NCBI GenBank assembly: GCA_040954595.2
Contig: CM082589.2
Span: 7,998,001-8,062,000 of the forward strand
From: Balanoglossus misakiensis
Lineage: Eukaryota; Hemichordata
Direction of reading: 5' to 3'
Length of the DNA stretch: 64,000 bases
Positions 10,859 through 30,061 of the stretch are shown here, in pieces (position 1 is the stretch's first letter; each line of letters opens with the position of its first letter). The notes below the pieces were generated by a model that made no database searches, was not told the DNA's origin, and saw only the letters and a program-made list of their open reading frames with translations. Both the position numbers and the translations under genes were made by a program.

Positions 10859-10875
10859 CTGTAAGTGCATGTCTG

Positions 10876-11280
10876 TTGTAGATTTTTTAATTGTCGCCAC
10901 TAACGGCGGGTATGGCAAATAAATGGTGACCTAATTAATTTAATCCGCTTGCTCAGCAAAGGGTCATAAAATTTAAAAATATAAATTGAAAACGCGCGTA
11001 CATTGCTAGACTATTCGCACCTGTTGGTACAAACGTTCCTTCTATGCAAATAGTTGAAACTCAGTTCTGACAGGACGCTGAGGTCTTATGTCGCCACCAA
11101 CGACGGGTACTGTAGCAATATGACATACGAGCAAAATATCCAACCTGTTTGATATTTTTTCCTGGCAAAGACAATTACTCAAGACTGCCACAAATCAGAA
11201 AAATAGCTAAGTAATTTAATCAACTTTGTGAACTAATCAAATGGTGACCTAATTAATTTAAGACGCTTGTTCACCAGTCA
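10876..11280. repeat. Interspersed repeat block (R1), two partial units
   Basis: Two modules begin with 'gtcgccac(t/c)aacg(g/a)cgggta' (10,896 and 11,090) and end in 'ggtgacctaattaattta'. Both modules recur in a different order at 24,695-24,985, sharing 'cctgtttgatattttttcctg' and 'ctatgcaaatag'. No ORF and no clear terminal repeats, so the class is unknown. It begins just beyond the copia LTR. Confidence 0.7.
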
Positions 11281-13553
11281 TGTTTGAAGATTTTTCTGTG
11301 ATGTTCACTTACTCTGGATTTTACTAGCAATAGGCATGATAACATTACCAGGACCATGTAAAATGAGACGTTTTCGTCTCAAAAAGTCGGTCTCCATTTG
11401 TCCTTGATACTTTGTGAAATTGGATGAATTGGTGTACATGTTAGTGGTAAATACAAACAGCTCAGTTGTGTTTACTTGGTGTACGTGAGGGTGTTCTGGA
11501 TGTGACGAAACTTGCCATTACGGTGACCTGTATGAATCGCTCGTGCACCTCCCGGCCAAATGAATTTTCATAATCAATGACTTTGCTCAAGTTCGAAGGT
11601 CTACTAATTGACGTAGATGTATATAGTCTAGTCTGAATTTAAGGTGTTAATGGAAATGTATCTGACCTAAACCTGAACCCGGAAATTGAAGAGGAAATAA
11701 GTTGGAATGCCAGACTCAATCTTGTGTTGGTGACGACACGCACGAAACACAAAACTTCTCGTACACAATCACTAAAATAACAATGCTTAAGTAGTTGACC
11801 ACTTGCGACTTGCATGACATTAGTAAAAAATGGACAGACGTGTCTTGAATTTCATTTATTCCCTATATGATCGTCTCGACTCAAAGAATAATACTATGGA
11901 AACAAAGAAGAAAGGACGATTGTAGTCACTGTGATAAAGTTCACATGACCGCACCTTCACACGGTTGATTGCAAACAGTTTATTATCCCCAACACTGGTT
12001 CATACCCTTTGTGTTCAAATCTATCTTACAGCCATTTTACAATAGGACAGTAACTTCGCCCGGGCCTCCAGACTGTCACTCTTGGCAGCCGTCTACCCCC
12101 TCAAGAATTCAATGACAATTTCTCATCCATAACGCACACGCAATTAAAGATTGGCGTAGTCAGTTTGTTCGCATCATTTATCACCCAGGCAAAATTGCCC
12201 GAAGGTTTACGTTACTTGGGGTAACATCATGCTCATGGTTTGGAAAAGTGCCATCAGATGCAGATGGTTTTGTATTGTGATTTGTGAACAGCCTGGGTCA
12301 GGAATACCATGCTTCCGTTCACATATGTTGCGTTAATCAGGGATGGTGTGAAATATGCAGTATATTGACTAAGACATAAATTAAGTATGTATGTCAAGGA
12401 TTTGCAGCATGTAAATATTAAAATTAATTATGAAATAAAAGACGTGTGTGCGCAGCTGCCCTCGCTGTTGTATTATATTTACGTAATTATGGGGGTCCAA
12501 ACTTGCGTGAACGTCTACTTTTTCAAAACATTAATTTTAAATCAGTTCAGTAACTTCTTAGTACATGTATGTAGTTTCAAGGGTCAAGGTGAAATATTAC
12601 TACGTCCAAAGCTCTTGAGTAGATAATTCGTGCACTTGCAAATGGGCGTACATTGAACCGTGGAAATCAATATACAGTGGCCATATAAGATGTATTCGCA
12701 CTGATGGTTTTGTTGTGGTGAATTCTGTCGTCATTATGACCCGGTTCCAGTGAAAATCAAACGTATTTGAACCCGGAAAGTACACAACATATAAGTAGTG
12801 TCACACCTCATCATTCACTGATCACGACTTTTGCTGAACACAATACATTGATTCGCACAATCAAATAGATACCAATGCCCACTATAGTTGGCTAGATAAG
12901 ACTTTATGAGTGTCAAGACGTCTGAAAAGAAAATAAAGCTGCCTTTATATTTCACTACAAGAGCTGGCAAGACAGAGAGAAAAAGTATTTTTAGCGTGGC
13001 ATGGTGACGACACAAAGAAGTTGCCAAAGAAGGTAGACAGAGAATATAACAATGTAATACGAATTTCCACGTCTACACGAATATTGTGCATTACTGTATA
13101 TTGTGAGACATTAATATCTTACAAAACATCGTATTCACATTTACTCTGTAACTTTTTTCAACTAAATATAGCTCACCAGATACTACACTTCTTTTGGTAA
13201 CACTTACTTCACTGAACGAGGTTGTGATAGGTTTCACATGCATCCAGAGACATCATACTTTATTGTATAATTACTTAACTTGGTTCGTCTCAGGACTATC
13301 TGATCTATATTTCAATGCGTGTTGTATATACTTTGTGAAAAGAATACAATTTTGCTACATTTTCTCCATTAAAACACACGCAATGTTTAAAACAAAGCAC
13401 AAAGTACAATTGTCTTGTATTATCTCATTACGACAATCGAGTCTCGTATATGTTTGTTGTGTCTGTTGTATCCGGTCATTTGAGCAACAGGAAATAAAAT
13501 TGTTTACATTAAAGCTATGGTTACGAGCCTTGTAAACAAAGCCTTTGTTACCT
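11281..13553. other. Intergenic DNA upstream of VWDE-like copy B
   Basis: I see no recognisable coding exon, RNA gene or transposon. Open frames are at most about 110 codons and AT-biased. Distal regulatory sequence for copy B may be here, but nothing specific can be named. Confidence 0.5.
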
Positions 13554-13584
13554 CATAGACCCTGGAGCGAAACTAGGGTCTATG
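13554..13584. promoter_or_regulatory. Inverted repeat just upstream of the TATA box
   Basis: CATAGACCC (13,554-13,562) and its reverse complement GGGTCTATG (13,576-13,584) flank 13 bases and end 7 bases before the TATA box. The same half-sites, joined without spacer, form a perfect 20-bp palindrome at 36,360-36,379. It could be a dimeric binding site or a transposon tip; no protein can be assigned. Confidence 0.4.
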
Positions 13585-13591
13585 GATAGAC

Positions 13592-13600
13592 TATATATAA
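13592..13600 (+). promoter_or_regulatory. TATA box of VWDE-like copy B
   Basis: TATATATAA lies 39 bases before the ATG at 13,639. A start site about 30 bases downstream (13,622-13,629, with an initiator-like CTCATTT) would give a 5' UTR of only 10-17 bases. An earlier in-frame ATG at 13,582 precedes the TATA box and so is unlikely to be used. Confidence 0.6.
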
Positions 13601-13638
13601 GTACGGCGTCAGTGGCAGCAGGTGTCTCATTTGGCAAG

Positions 13639-21820
<8,182 letters not shown>

Positions 21821-22218
21821 TGTCCCCAGACTCTACATAACTTGCATCGGTCGACACCATCTGCAAGGATTCAGTTTCCATAGATTTGCTGTTTACATCA
21901 TCTATATAAATGATCGTGGCCATACCACAATGTTAACTAATTAATTTTTTTTATATATAATCAGGTAGTGGCAGTAATTATGCATGTATACGTATAGAAA
22001 GTTGTATTTCATGCTTATGAAATTTGTGAAATCAGTTGAATGAGGTGCCAAACTGCTACAGTATACCAAGGCACCCCACTAGGTGTACGGTTGATACCCA
22101 TACGTGATATTGTATACTACACGGAAGTATAGTATACCACATGTGAGTGTTTTTTAACTATCGGTGGGTTGTTAATGAGTTTCTGATGCAACATCGAATA
22201 TAATCTACAGTACTTTAA

Positions 22219-22400
22219 AGGTATACGATCACCTATGGAAAATTAGCTATAGTTACCATGGCAAATTGAGATCTAGCCAATCACATATTTTCAGTGCGTG
22301 GCACACGCGAAAAACGACCGCCACCATATGTTCTTTAGAACGCTCAAATACGCCATTTCAGACATATATGGGCGTATAAATTGGAGGTGACTGTATACCT
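22219..22400. mobile_element. TTAA-type MITE, family M2, in 3' UTR of copy B
   Basis: Ends AGGTATACGATCACC and GGTGACTGTATACCT (imperfect inverted repeats), flanked by TTAA (22,215-22,218) and a mutated TCAA (22,401-22,404). The paralogous site in copy A (near 6332) has a single TTTAATTG and no insert, which fixes the ends. Related copies lie at 46,777-46,949 and about 61,158-61,327. It is 182 bp and non-coding. Confidence 0.9.
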
Positions 22401-22762
22401 TCAATTGTGAATGGAATATTTATAGGCTTAAAAAGGCGACTTAGATGTTTTACTTCATCTTTCCCGTGAAATGCTCTAAATGTAGTGTAAATTGTTGCTC
22501 GTTTCACAGATTTACTTTTTTCTCTTATTCAAATTACCAAGCGAAATCAAAGTAGCGCTATTGTAACCTGTGTGCCTTTATAGGTACTGAGTCTCAAAGC
22601 TGGCCGCTGGGCCGGAACGTAAAGTTCAGCATTGACGTCATATTCTGTAAAGTCCAGCTCTTGTCTGCATGACTGTCTTGTAGATTAGCTATGTCGCCAT
22701 ATTCGGACTGTTTCTACTTATTTTTTTATTAATTGTGTATATATACATGTATACTAAAATAT

Positions 22763-22768
22763 AATAAA
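22763..22768 (+). terminator. Probable polyadenylation signal of copy B
   Basis: AATAAA in the same context as 6682-6687 of copy A, about 940 bases after the stop codon; the extra distance comes from the M2 insertion in the 3' UTR. Confidence 0.5.
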
Positions 22769-22974
22769 CAAGGGTTCAAAATATTGCTTTGATCTGAACT
22801 TGCAATATATTCGCTGTGGCTTCTAAATAATGCCCCATTAGTTCTAACCAAAGGTACATAAAACCTGTGGATCGGGTTATACTGAGCGGTATACAGTCAA
22901 CATGATTGTTGTCAAAGTATTGATTTTTCCGAGAGCTTGTGTTCCAGTGTAACTGAACCATACACAGTCGAGCC

Positions 22975-23875
22975 ATGTCGGCCTTTAATAGCAAACCAAG
23001 TGTGAACGTATACTCCTCAGACCTACTTTTTATACAAAAAATCGATATTGTCGGCGGCGTTACCTTTCTGTTCAGTCTTGGAGAAGAGACCAACAAGAAG
23101 TATGTTTTAGAATTTGGAAAAATGGAAATTCAACGTAATATATCAACCATATTTTATGTTACTAATAAATTATATCGGACACTTAAACTACCAGAGGTGA
23201 GCGTTCTTGGGGATCTTTCTTATCTAGGCCTAATAAAACCAGTGTGGACGACGCCGTTTCGCTGACCCACACGTTGTCAACTTCTCGCCTTAGGCTGAAA
23301 AAAATACTCGTAAACACGTATCGTGACATCAAACTAGGAAACAGTTAATGGGATTATATGTAAGGAGATACTTGTCTATAAAACAATGTCTGTTGTTTAC
23401 CTGTCCAAAACTGCAGCCTATTGTACCCTTTGTCTTGATTGTTCGTTGTGTTGGTCTTGTATATGGACCTGGTGTACGGCCAATCGTTTTCGGCGAAAAG
23501 GGTAAAACCCATTGAAACTGGAAAAGATTGGTTGATGTTGAGTTGTATGTCAATGTGTCGATTGTGTCTGCACGTACATGTATGTTCAGTGTATCTTAAC
23601 TACGTGGTAGCCCAGCTAGCAGTAAAAACAGAATATAGAGGTCAGAGGCATATCCTTTATATATATATATATATCTGCCAACAAAGAAGCAGGTTCGATT
23701 TCCCCTGAGTCAATGACTCGATTAATGTCAACAAGTCTAGCGTATAGTGTAAGAAAAACCATACATCTATTGCAAATGGGTACTGGTTGTGACAACAATC
23801 TGTTTGCTGGATTATTTTTCGCCTTTTCAGGTGTTCCCTATCTCCTTCACAATGTGCTTCCAAGTCACGGCATGA
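22975..23875 (+). CDS. Possible two-exon small gene or gene fragment, unrecognised
   Basis: An ATG at 22,975, after an in-frame stop, opens 74 codons ending at a fair donor (CCAGAG|gtgagc, 23,196). A candidate acceptor (ttttcgccttttcag, 23,830) continues in phase for 14 codons (VFPISFTMCFQVTA) to a TGA. The joined 88 residues alternate beta-strand-like hydrophobic stretches and lack a signal peptide. The last segment faintly recalls the start of pentraxin or laminin-G folds, but I cannot assign a family. The next frames hold more protein-like sequence broken by stops, so it may be a decayed exon. Its start lies about 130 bp past the end of the duplication. Confidence 0.25.
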
Positions 23876-24276
23876 CCAGTTATTTGCTTAACAGCGCCAC
23901 CAATGCAACAAGATCCGTAAATGTGTACGGCAAAATGCTCGCTGTTCTCACAATGATCTCGCCTTGCCAGAAGTTATGACGGACTTTAAACAAACTATGG
24001 AATCAAAGCCATTCCTGCTCACAGCATGCAAGGACGACAGTTTATACGCCTTTTTATTTCATTTTAATGGAATGGGGACATTCAATAAAAATCCAATTAA
24101 CAAAACATGGATACATATCATGACATATAGTCAAAATCTGAGTGATATATTCCTAACATGTCTGATTGTCGTAAATTGCCATGTTCGAATAAGTTGAACA
24201 CCTGAATACAATTTCTTTTTTTCGTCAAATTTTGACAGCTCCATAGTGATTTCATTGCTAAAAACTGTTCATTGCA

Positions 24277-24310
24277 GATAACAGTTTCTCTCACTGATGC
24301 ACCGATGCAC
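24277..24310 (+). repeat. Solitary copy of the exon-like core found at 33.4-34.6 kb
   Basis: 'ttgcag|ATAACAGTTTCTCTCACTGATG' matches the start of the four tandem cores (closest to the one at 34,508), including the acceptor-like TTGCAG. Similarity fades after about 25 bases. Confidence 0.5.
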
Positions 24311-24694
24311 CAAAACACAGCTAATTAACTTTTTTAAGGTCCTACTTTCAGTCAATTTCAACTCTCCGTAAAATAAACATAAATGTAGTATCATACGAAA
24401 AAAATATGTCCAGCATGGTACACATAATGTAACTTTCTAAATTTGAGATCGTGTTTTATTTCTATGATCACATTCTGTTCAAAAACGTTTTTTTTCGAGC
24501 CTTTACTGTCGACAAGACGCGCCTCAGTGTTAAGTTCCAGAATGCCGCACTCTGATTGGTCAATTTAGTAGCCACTAGAGGGCAGCGTTCATGACCCACC
24601 CCCCTGACCTACAAGGTTTTAATGACGTCACCAACAAATTTCAGTCAGCATTTATTATCTCTTGTGCGCGGCTAATTTTTGTTGATTTTTATAC

Positions 24695-24985
24695 CTAAGT
24701 GCCGTAGAGCAAAATATGCGACCTGTTTGATATTTTTTCCTGACAAAGAAAAGTACTCAAGACTGCCACGCACCAGAAAAATAGCGGAGTAATTTCATTG
24801 ACCTCGCGAACTGATCAAGAAATGACCTAATTAATTTAACCCGCTTGCTCAGCAAAAGGTCATACAATTTAAATATAAATTGAAAACGCGCGGCGCGTGC
24901 ATCGCCGGACTATTCCCACCTGTTTCAACGTTCACTCTATGCAAATAGCTTGCGACTCAGTTCTGACTGACACCATCGTCGTAAA
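24695..24985. repeat. Interspersed repeat block (R1), second locus
   Basis: Shares long stretches with 10,876-11,280: 'gagcaaaatatgcgacctgtt', 'actcaagactgccac', 'tgacctaattaatttaa', 'aaattgaaaacgcgcg' and 'ctatgcaaatag'. Here both modules form one continuous run, so this is probably nearer to the full element. No termini or ORF recognised. Confidence 0.7.
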
Positions 24986-25859
24986 ACCACGACCTGTTTA
25001 CGGCAACTGCTACGCGCTACCGCCAACCGTTTTTTGCGGAGCGGAAACACGGTCGGCTCTGGCTTGCGAGAATGACTGACACAGGTCGTACATCCCCATA
25101 TGAAGTTGGAGTACCCCCACGGGTAGAGTGTTGACAGCCGCTTGTGCCGTTTTAAGAAACATAACAAAAAGAAACTTTAACTAATACACAGGATACAACT
25201 CGAAGAAGCGCTTTTAAATTTGTTATAATTCTATGACGTTGGTGCAAGTGTGCGCATCGAAAAGATTACACTTCGATTTACATGGGACAGTTGCTGGTTG
25301 CATGGAAGTTCGTAGAAACAAAATAATTTTCATGAGGCGGTCGTTGAGGGCGGTCAAATAAACATGGCGGTAACTTCGAAGAAGGGAACTTTTACACCGC
25401 GGAGTTTGAAATGAGCGCCCGGTCCTCAGGATGGCAATATTGTTCGTGAAATTCTGGTTCTAAGTATTCGCAAGCGGACCGAGAACACGTTTAATCATAT
25501 CCAGATTCCAAAATCTACGGCGTTGTCGAAGGAATTGAGTGGAACTGGCTGCCCAACGTTTTGCCCCAACACGATGACGTCACTCTTTTTGTTTGGGGCT
25601 AGAATTTTCCAGAACGATATGACGCATGATGCCCGCAGAATGGAATTATAATTTGTGTGTGAATTCAAGTATTTCTGCTGGAGTCCGCTGCGGAGATCGT
25701 ACACAATTGTGGATGGAATATATTTGGTTGCCGTGAATGTTTCAGTGAGTATAATATTTTATGCCAATGTCCGTCATCAAAAACTTGAAAACCGCTGCGC
25801 GTATCGTATTTGGTGTGTAGTTGTCGTCGCCAAAATATGCAAATTAGCTTGAAAAAATT

Positions 25860-26480
25860 GAACTTGGTCAAAACTCAACAACCACTGGTCAGATTGATTT
25901 TAAAATTGGTATGCATGTAACTTATATCAACCTTATACAGTCCAGTATGTTTTGGGCTAAAATTACGAATTTTTAATTTTTTTTTATGATTTGATTTTTT
26001 TGTCTTTTAACACATTATTGGTTAAAAATCTTCATTTCTGAAAGTTATAAACAGATTTAGTATGAAACTTCCTATCGGTGGTCTGAGTTACCATAGTTTT
26101 GTTCAAATTGTTGCAAAATTTGCATATGTGTAATTTTGAGCAATTTTTGCCATTTTTGGTTAAAACTTTTTTTCTCTAAAACCACATGTCAGATTGCTTT
26201 TCAATTCGGTAGGCATGTTCCTAGGAATAACCCAAGTAAGATGTAAAGAAAAATTGTGATATTTGCATAATTGCTGTTTTCTCTAAAAGCGCTTGTCAGA
26301 TTGCTTTGCATATTGGCAGGTATGTTCCTTGTGGTGATTGAAGTAAGATGTTGTACAATTTTGGTGATATTTGCCTAATTTGTGATTTTTGCCACTTTGA
26401 AACTGCTTGTTGGATTGATTGAAATTTGGTAGGAATATTCATAGGGGTAACAACAGTTTTTCTCTGACTGCTTTGGAATT
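25860..26480. repeat. Degenerate tandem repeat, about 110-150 bp unit
   Basis: The motif '(t)gtcagattgcttt(g)...ttggtaggcatgttcct...gtaagatgt...gtgatatttgcataatt' recurs four or five times (about 25,886, 26,185, 26,296, 26,410), each degraded. There is no open frame across it. Such arrays are common in invertebrate noncoding DNA; no function can be given. Confidence 0.65.
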
Positions 26481-26783
26481 TGGGACACAAGTTCATACAT
26501 GTAACACAATAACTTTTATTAAATTCTGATTTCAGAAATTTTCAATATTTAGTTTTTTTCTGTATGTGTAAATTTCTTTGCTTTTGGTTAGCAAATCTTT
26601 TCCTAAAGTTAAACCAACTGTCCAGTTGCTTTGAAAGTTACTGTTTACAAGGCATTGGTACCCCAAACTTAGACTGTCCAGCTGCATGTTTACATAACTT
26701 TAATACCGGTACACCAGCTGGTGCAGAGACCACCACCTATTCTATTTTTAATTAACAGTGTTGGGTCAGCGAGTGTCTCCATC

Positions 26784-26812
26784 TGTCTGTCTGTCCGTCT
26801 GTCTGTCCAAGG
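26784..26812. repeat. (CTGT)n microsatellite
   Basis: Short run of CTGT/CTGTC units with two single-base variants. Nothing else is recognised between 26,480 and 27,700. Confidence 0.8.
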
Positions 26813-27707
26813 GCTGACTGACAGAAGTTGCTTGTCATATGTGTTTGTACAGACAATTTTTGGTCAAAAATAATTTTTTTCTAGCACCGCTTGTACATGT
26901 AAGAATGCCATGACACATGACAGTTCATTGGGTATGTTCCTTGTTAATTTTTTTTTACATTTCCCTTTTTATTGATCACTCGACAGTGAGCACGGTCACT
27001 TTCAAGAACGTGTCCTCAGTTCTCGTTCTGCTCAACAAGGTCAGACAGGGTTAGACTTGGCGTCACACATCAACATTTCTACCACAATAACACCAATATT
27101 GCACACAGAATTTTTGCACATAAAACAAATTATGAAGCTTTCTGAGAAAAATGATATCATCGCATATGCTAATGTGATGCAAATAGCTTTGATGTCACTT
27201 CCTATCTTTCAACATGCTGACAGTGGTCAGACTTGTCTCAGATGTGCATTGGCTTTGAATGGTGGTAAAGACATGTTTTGAGTCGCCTAACAGTTCCAGC
27301 TTGGAATGACTTTACACTGTGTTGCTGAATGTATACTTTTTTTCCAAGTTCTCATTGGTGGCAAATTGAATGCATTTTTTTCGCTATTTGTCATTTTTAT
27401 AGTGTGGCCAGATCCAAATTTTGTAGTGTTTGGAGTCTACCAGTCTGGCGCCCTCATGAGATGTTTGAGAGTATATTATAGTTGCTAGGGAGTATTGATG
27501 GAAATGTTCGATTTCTGTAGTGTTTTGGTAACATTCATGTGTTTACAAATTCATATTTGTGTAAAGGAAAATGTGTCCAGCGATACACATGAAGCATGAA
27601 GTGTTACTTGATGTAATTTTACTGGAGCGATGTCATGTGATTAATTGAGTTATCAGGGACCTAGGGGGTTGTTTACTACTTTTTTGGCGTGGGAAAGACA
27701 CGAGGTA

Positions 27708-28356
27708 AGGGAGCATTCGTTTTTTACAGGGAGGGGGGGGGGGGGGCGGTGGAATTTGAGTCGCTGACTAAATGTAAAAGGCAACCCCCCCTGAAAATTA
27801 CTTTTCTAAAATGTGACCCCCCCCAAAAAAAACAAAAAAGTTTATCCACCGGATTAAACTTATCAAACTTTGTCAGATATTGGTGTATGTTCGACATACC
27901 ACATTGAAGGGGGTGGGTTTGGGAGGGGGTGTCCCCCTCCCACGTAAGAAAATTTTATAAAATACAGAGCTCAAAGCTGCATTTTAATGAACCCAGCAAA
28001 AGCAAATTAACGTCGCCGCTCAAAGTTATCATGGGGTGGGGGCAAGTCCCCTGACCTGGGACACTAGATAAACCAGTCAATGATTGATAGGTGTTGATGA
28101 ATGAAGGGGGGTGGGTGTGGGAGGGGGTCCCCCTCCCACATTAGAAATTTTTTTAAAATAAAGGACGCGAAACTGCATTTTTGTGGACTCAAAATAAATA
28201 TTTAGCCGTCAAAGTTTTCAAGTCCCCCCCTTTCAGTCCCTATATAATAATCCCTTGATTATAAAATTTGTCCCCCCCTAAAAACTGCTTTGTAAAAGTA
28301 AACTCCCCCCCTGATTTCCACCGGCCCCCCCTCCCTGTAAAAAACGAATGCTCCCT
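27708..28356. mobile_element. 649-bp inverted-repeat element with G/C homopolymer runs
   Basis: Ends AGGGAGCATTCGTTTTTTAC and its exact reverse complement, each continued by runs of G (left) or C (right). The interior holds two direct copies of a 'gggtgggtttgggagggggtg...ccccctcccac' module (about 27,909 and 28,107) that can itself fold back. No target duplication is clear. No transposase, so a non-autonomous DNA element of unknown class. Confidence 0.75.
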
Positions 28357-29250
28357 AAGAGACGCGTTGGAGATTTCGTGTATGCGGACGTGTACCCGTT
28401 GACGGAGTTGTTGAGTCATCGAAAGCTGTCTGGAAATAGCCCGGAGACACAGGCGTTGATCTAGGGGAAAAGGAACGCCCGGGGACAGTCTCTATTTACG
28501 CACCGAATTCTGTGCGCAGAACGACACGGGTGGTAAATCTTGTGTGTAAGCTAATTGGTCACTCAATGTAAACCAAATGACATCATCGCATTCTAAATAA
28601 GGAAATAGAGGTGGAGTCATGTGTGAAATTCCCCGCGATGGGATGTGGGAGTGGTTTACCAAGCTTTGTTAATTATATCATCCAACCACTAGATTCTAGA
28701 TCAACGCCTGTGTCTCCGGGCTAGTCTGGAAAGAACGGACGTCGATAGACTAAGAAGCCAACATTTCTTGATCGGTGAGTGGTAGCGTCCAGGTCGTACA
28801 AGACGACGTTTGGGGTTGATCGGGTGAGAACTGAATGATTCCCGGTAACTCTATTGACTGACTTTGGGAGGAAGTTTTCATAGTGATCACCATCTTTGAA
28901 ACTTTCTGTGAACGCGGTGTAGATGCAATTCATTAGAACGGAGTCTGATGAGATTGTAGTGACTGGGAGATTCTGCTGACAGTGCTTGGGAAACACCCAT
29001 CAGTGCAGCGACAGAGAGAATAGACATTTTCTGTGAGTAGCAGTGATTTTCGGACTTTGGGAGTCGCACGGAAATCGACTGAGCAGGAAGTGTGCTGGAG
29101 TGTTCTACTGGAGGAATTTTCTAGAGTGCTGACGTCATCGCTACGGACGCGGAACGTCGAGGGAACGTTTACAGCAGCGAGCGACGAGCGTTCATCACCT
29201 TGGCAAGTACAACAGGGGTTGGGAAATATAGAGACTTGAGAACATTGGAT
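28357..29250. other. CpG-richer segment, unassigned
   Basis: Apart from the element at 28,437-28,723, this stretch is richer in CpG than its surroundings (for example 29,130-29,200). It could be a promoter or 5' UTR, but no coding exon is recognisable. Open frames on either strand are at most about 90 codons and resemble nothing I know. Confidence 0.3.
28437..28723. mobile_element. 287-bp MITE with TAG...CTA ends and 9-bp target duplication
   Basis: Terminal inverted repeats of about 27 bp start TAGCCCGGAGACACAGGCG. The flanks are the perfect direct repeat GTCTGGAAA at 28,428-28,436 and 28,724-28,732. The terminal TAG/CTA and the 9-bp duplication are shared with the foldback element at 72-528, although the rest of the termini differ. 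No ORF. A Mutator-like origin is plausible but inferred. Confidence 0.9.
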
Positions 29251-29848
29251 GACATTTGAACAACTGTTTTATTCAAATATTCATGGGGTTATTTGCATAG
29301 AGTTTTTCCAGAGTTTGACATGGATGTAGTTTTGCTAAGATAGTGCTATTGGACGTCACAGAAACAGATTTGTTCATCTTTTCTGGTGATAGTGCAGGAG
29401 ATATTTACGGATTGTTGTTGTTATTCACCGGTGTGAGGGTCAGGTATTTGGTGCAACGATATTCAGTGATTGCAATTAGGCAGCATTGAGTATTTTGGTG
29501 CCCGGCGCCCTCTGGAGTTCAGTGTATGTGGATTACTTTTGTTTTCATTGCATTAAAGTTATTCTATTACATTATAATTTCCTGGTGTATGTGTCACGCG
29601 TTGCTTTGGAGATACGACTCAGTGGTAGGCTCATGCATAGAAATTCAACGCTGTGCCTACGGATTCATGCCCTTGGAATAGATAGGAGTTTCTGGCCGCA
29701 CCCGCTCCCCGTGTTTGGATCTCCCCCCGTGCCACTCGCGTGGGAGTGGGCGACAATAGCATTTTGCAAATGTAGCAAATGCCAGAGCTGCTAAACATTC
29801 ATATTTGAAGATAAAGATATGTATACATGAACTGTGAGTAAGTGTCTG

Positions 29849-30053
29849 GGATCTGGTTCTCTTAGTGGACACGACTATACTCCACAGGCGATAATATGTT
29901 TTTTTAGGGTTAGGGTTAGGAGGGTTAGGGTTAGGGTTAAATTCACCCTCACATTGCCACCCCTAACCCTCCTAACCCTAACCCTAACTCACCCTCATTG
30001 CCATGGTATCGTTGCCATGGGGTATAGTCGTGTCCACTAAGAGAACCAGATCC
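29849..30053. mobile_element. 205-bp MITE carrying inverted TTAGGG arrays
   Basis: Perfect terminal inverted repeats of about 34 bp (GGATCTGGTTCTCTTAGTGG...) are flanked by the perfect 8-bp direct repeat AGTGTCTG at 29,841-29,848 and 30,054-30,061. Inside, a (TTAGGG)n tract with one 'aggaggg' variant (about 29,905-29,939) faces a (CCCTAA)n tract with the mirrored variant (about 29,962-29,988). The whole element is therefore close to a palindrome. An 8-bp duplication fits hAT-like or related elements. It carries no transposase. Confidence 0.9.
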
Positions 30054-30061
30054 AGTGTCTG

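Noticed and set aside
23690-23704. 'caggttcgatttccc', resembling a pol III B box
   Set aside because: No matching A box or cloverleaf upstream; the preceding sequence is a TATA dinucleotide repeat.
29500-29515. 'tggtgcccggcgccc' as a retroelement primer-binding site
   Set aside because: No LTR end (CA) immediately before it and no retroelement coding sequence follows.
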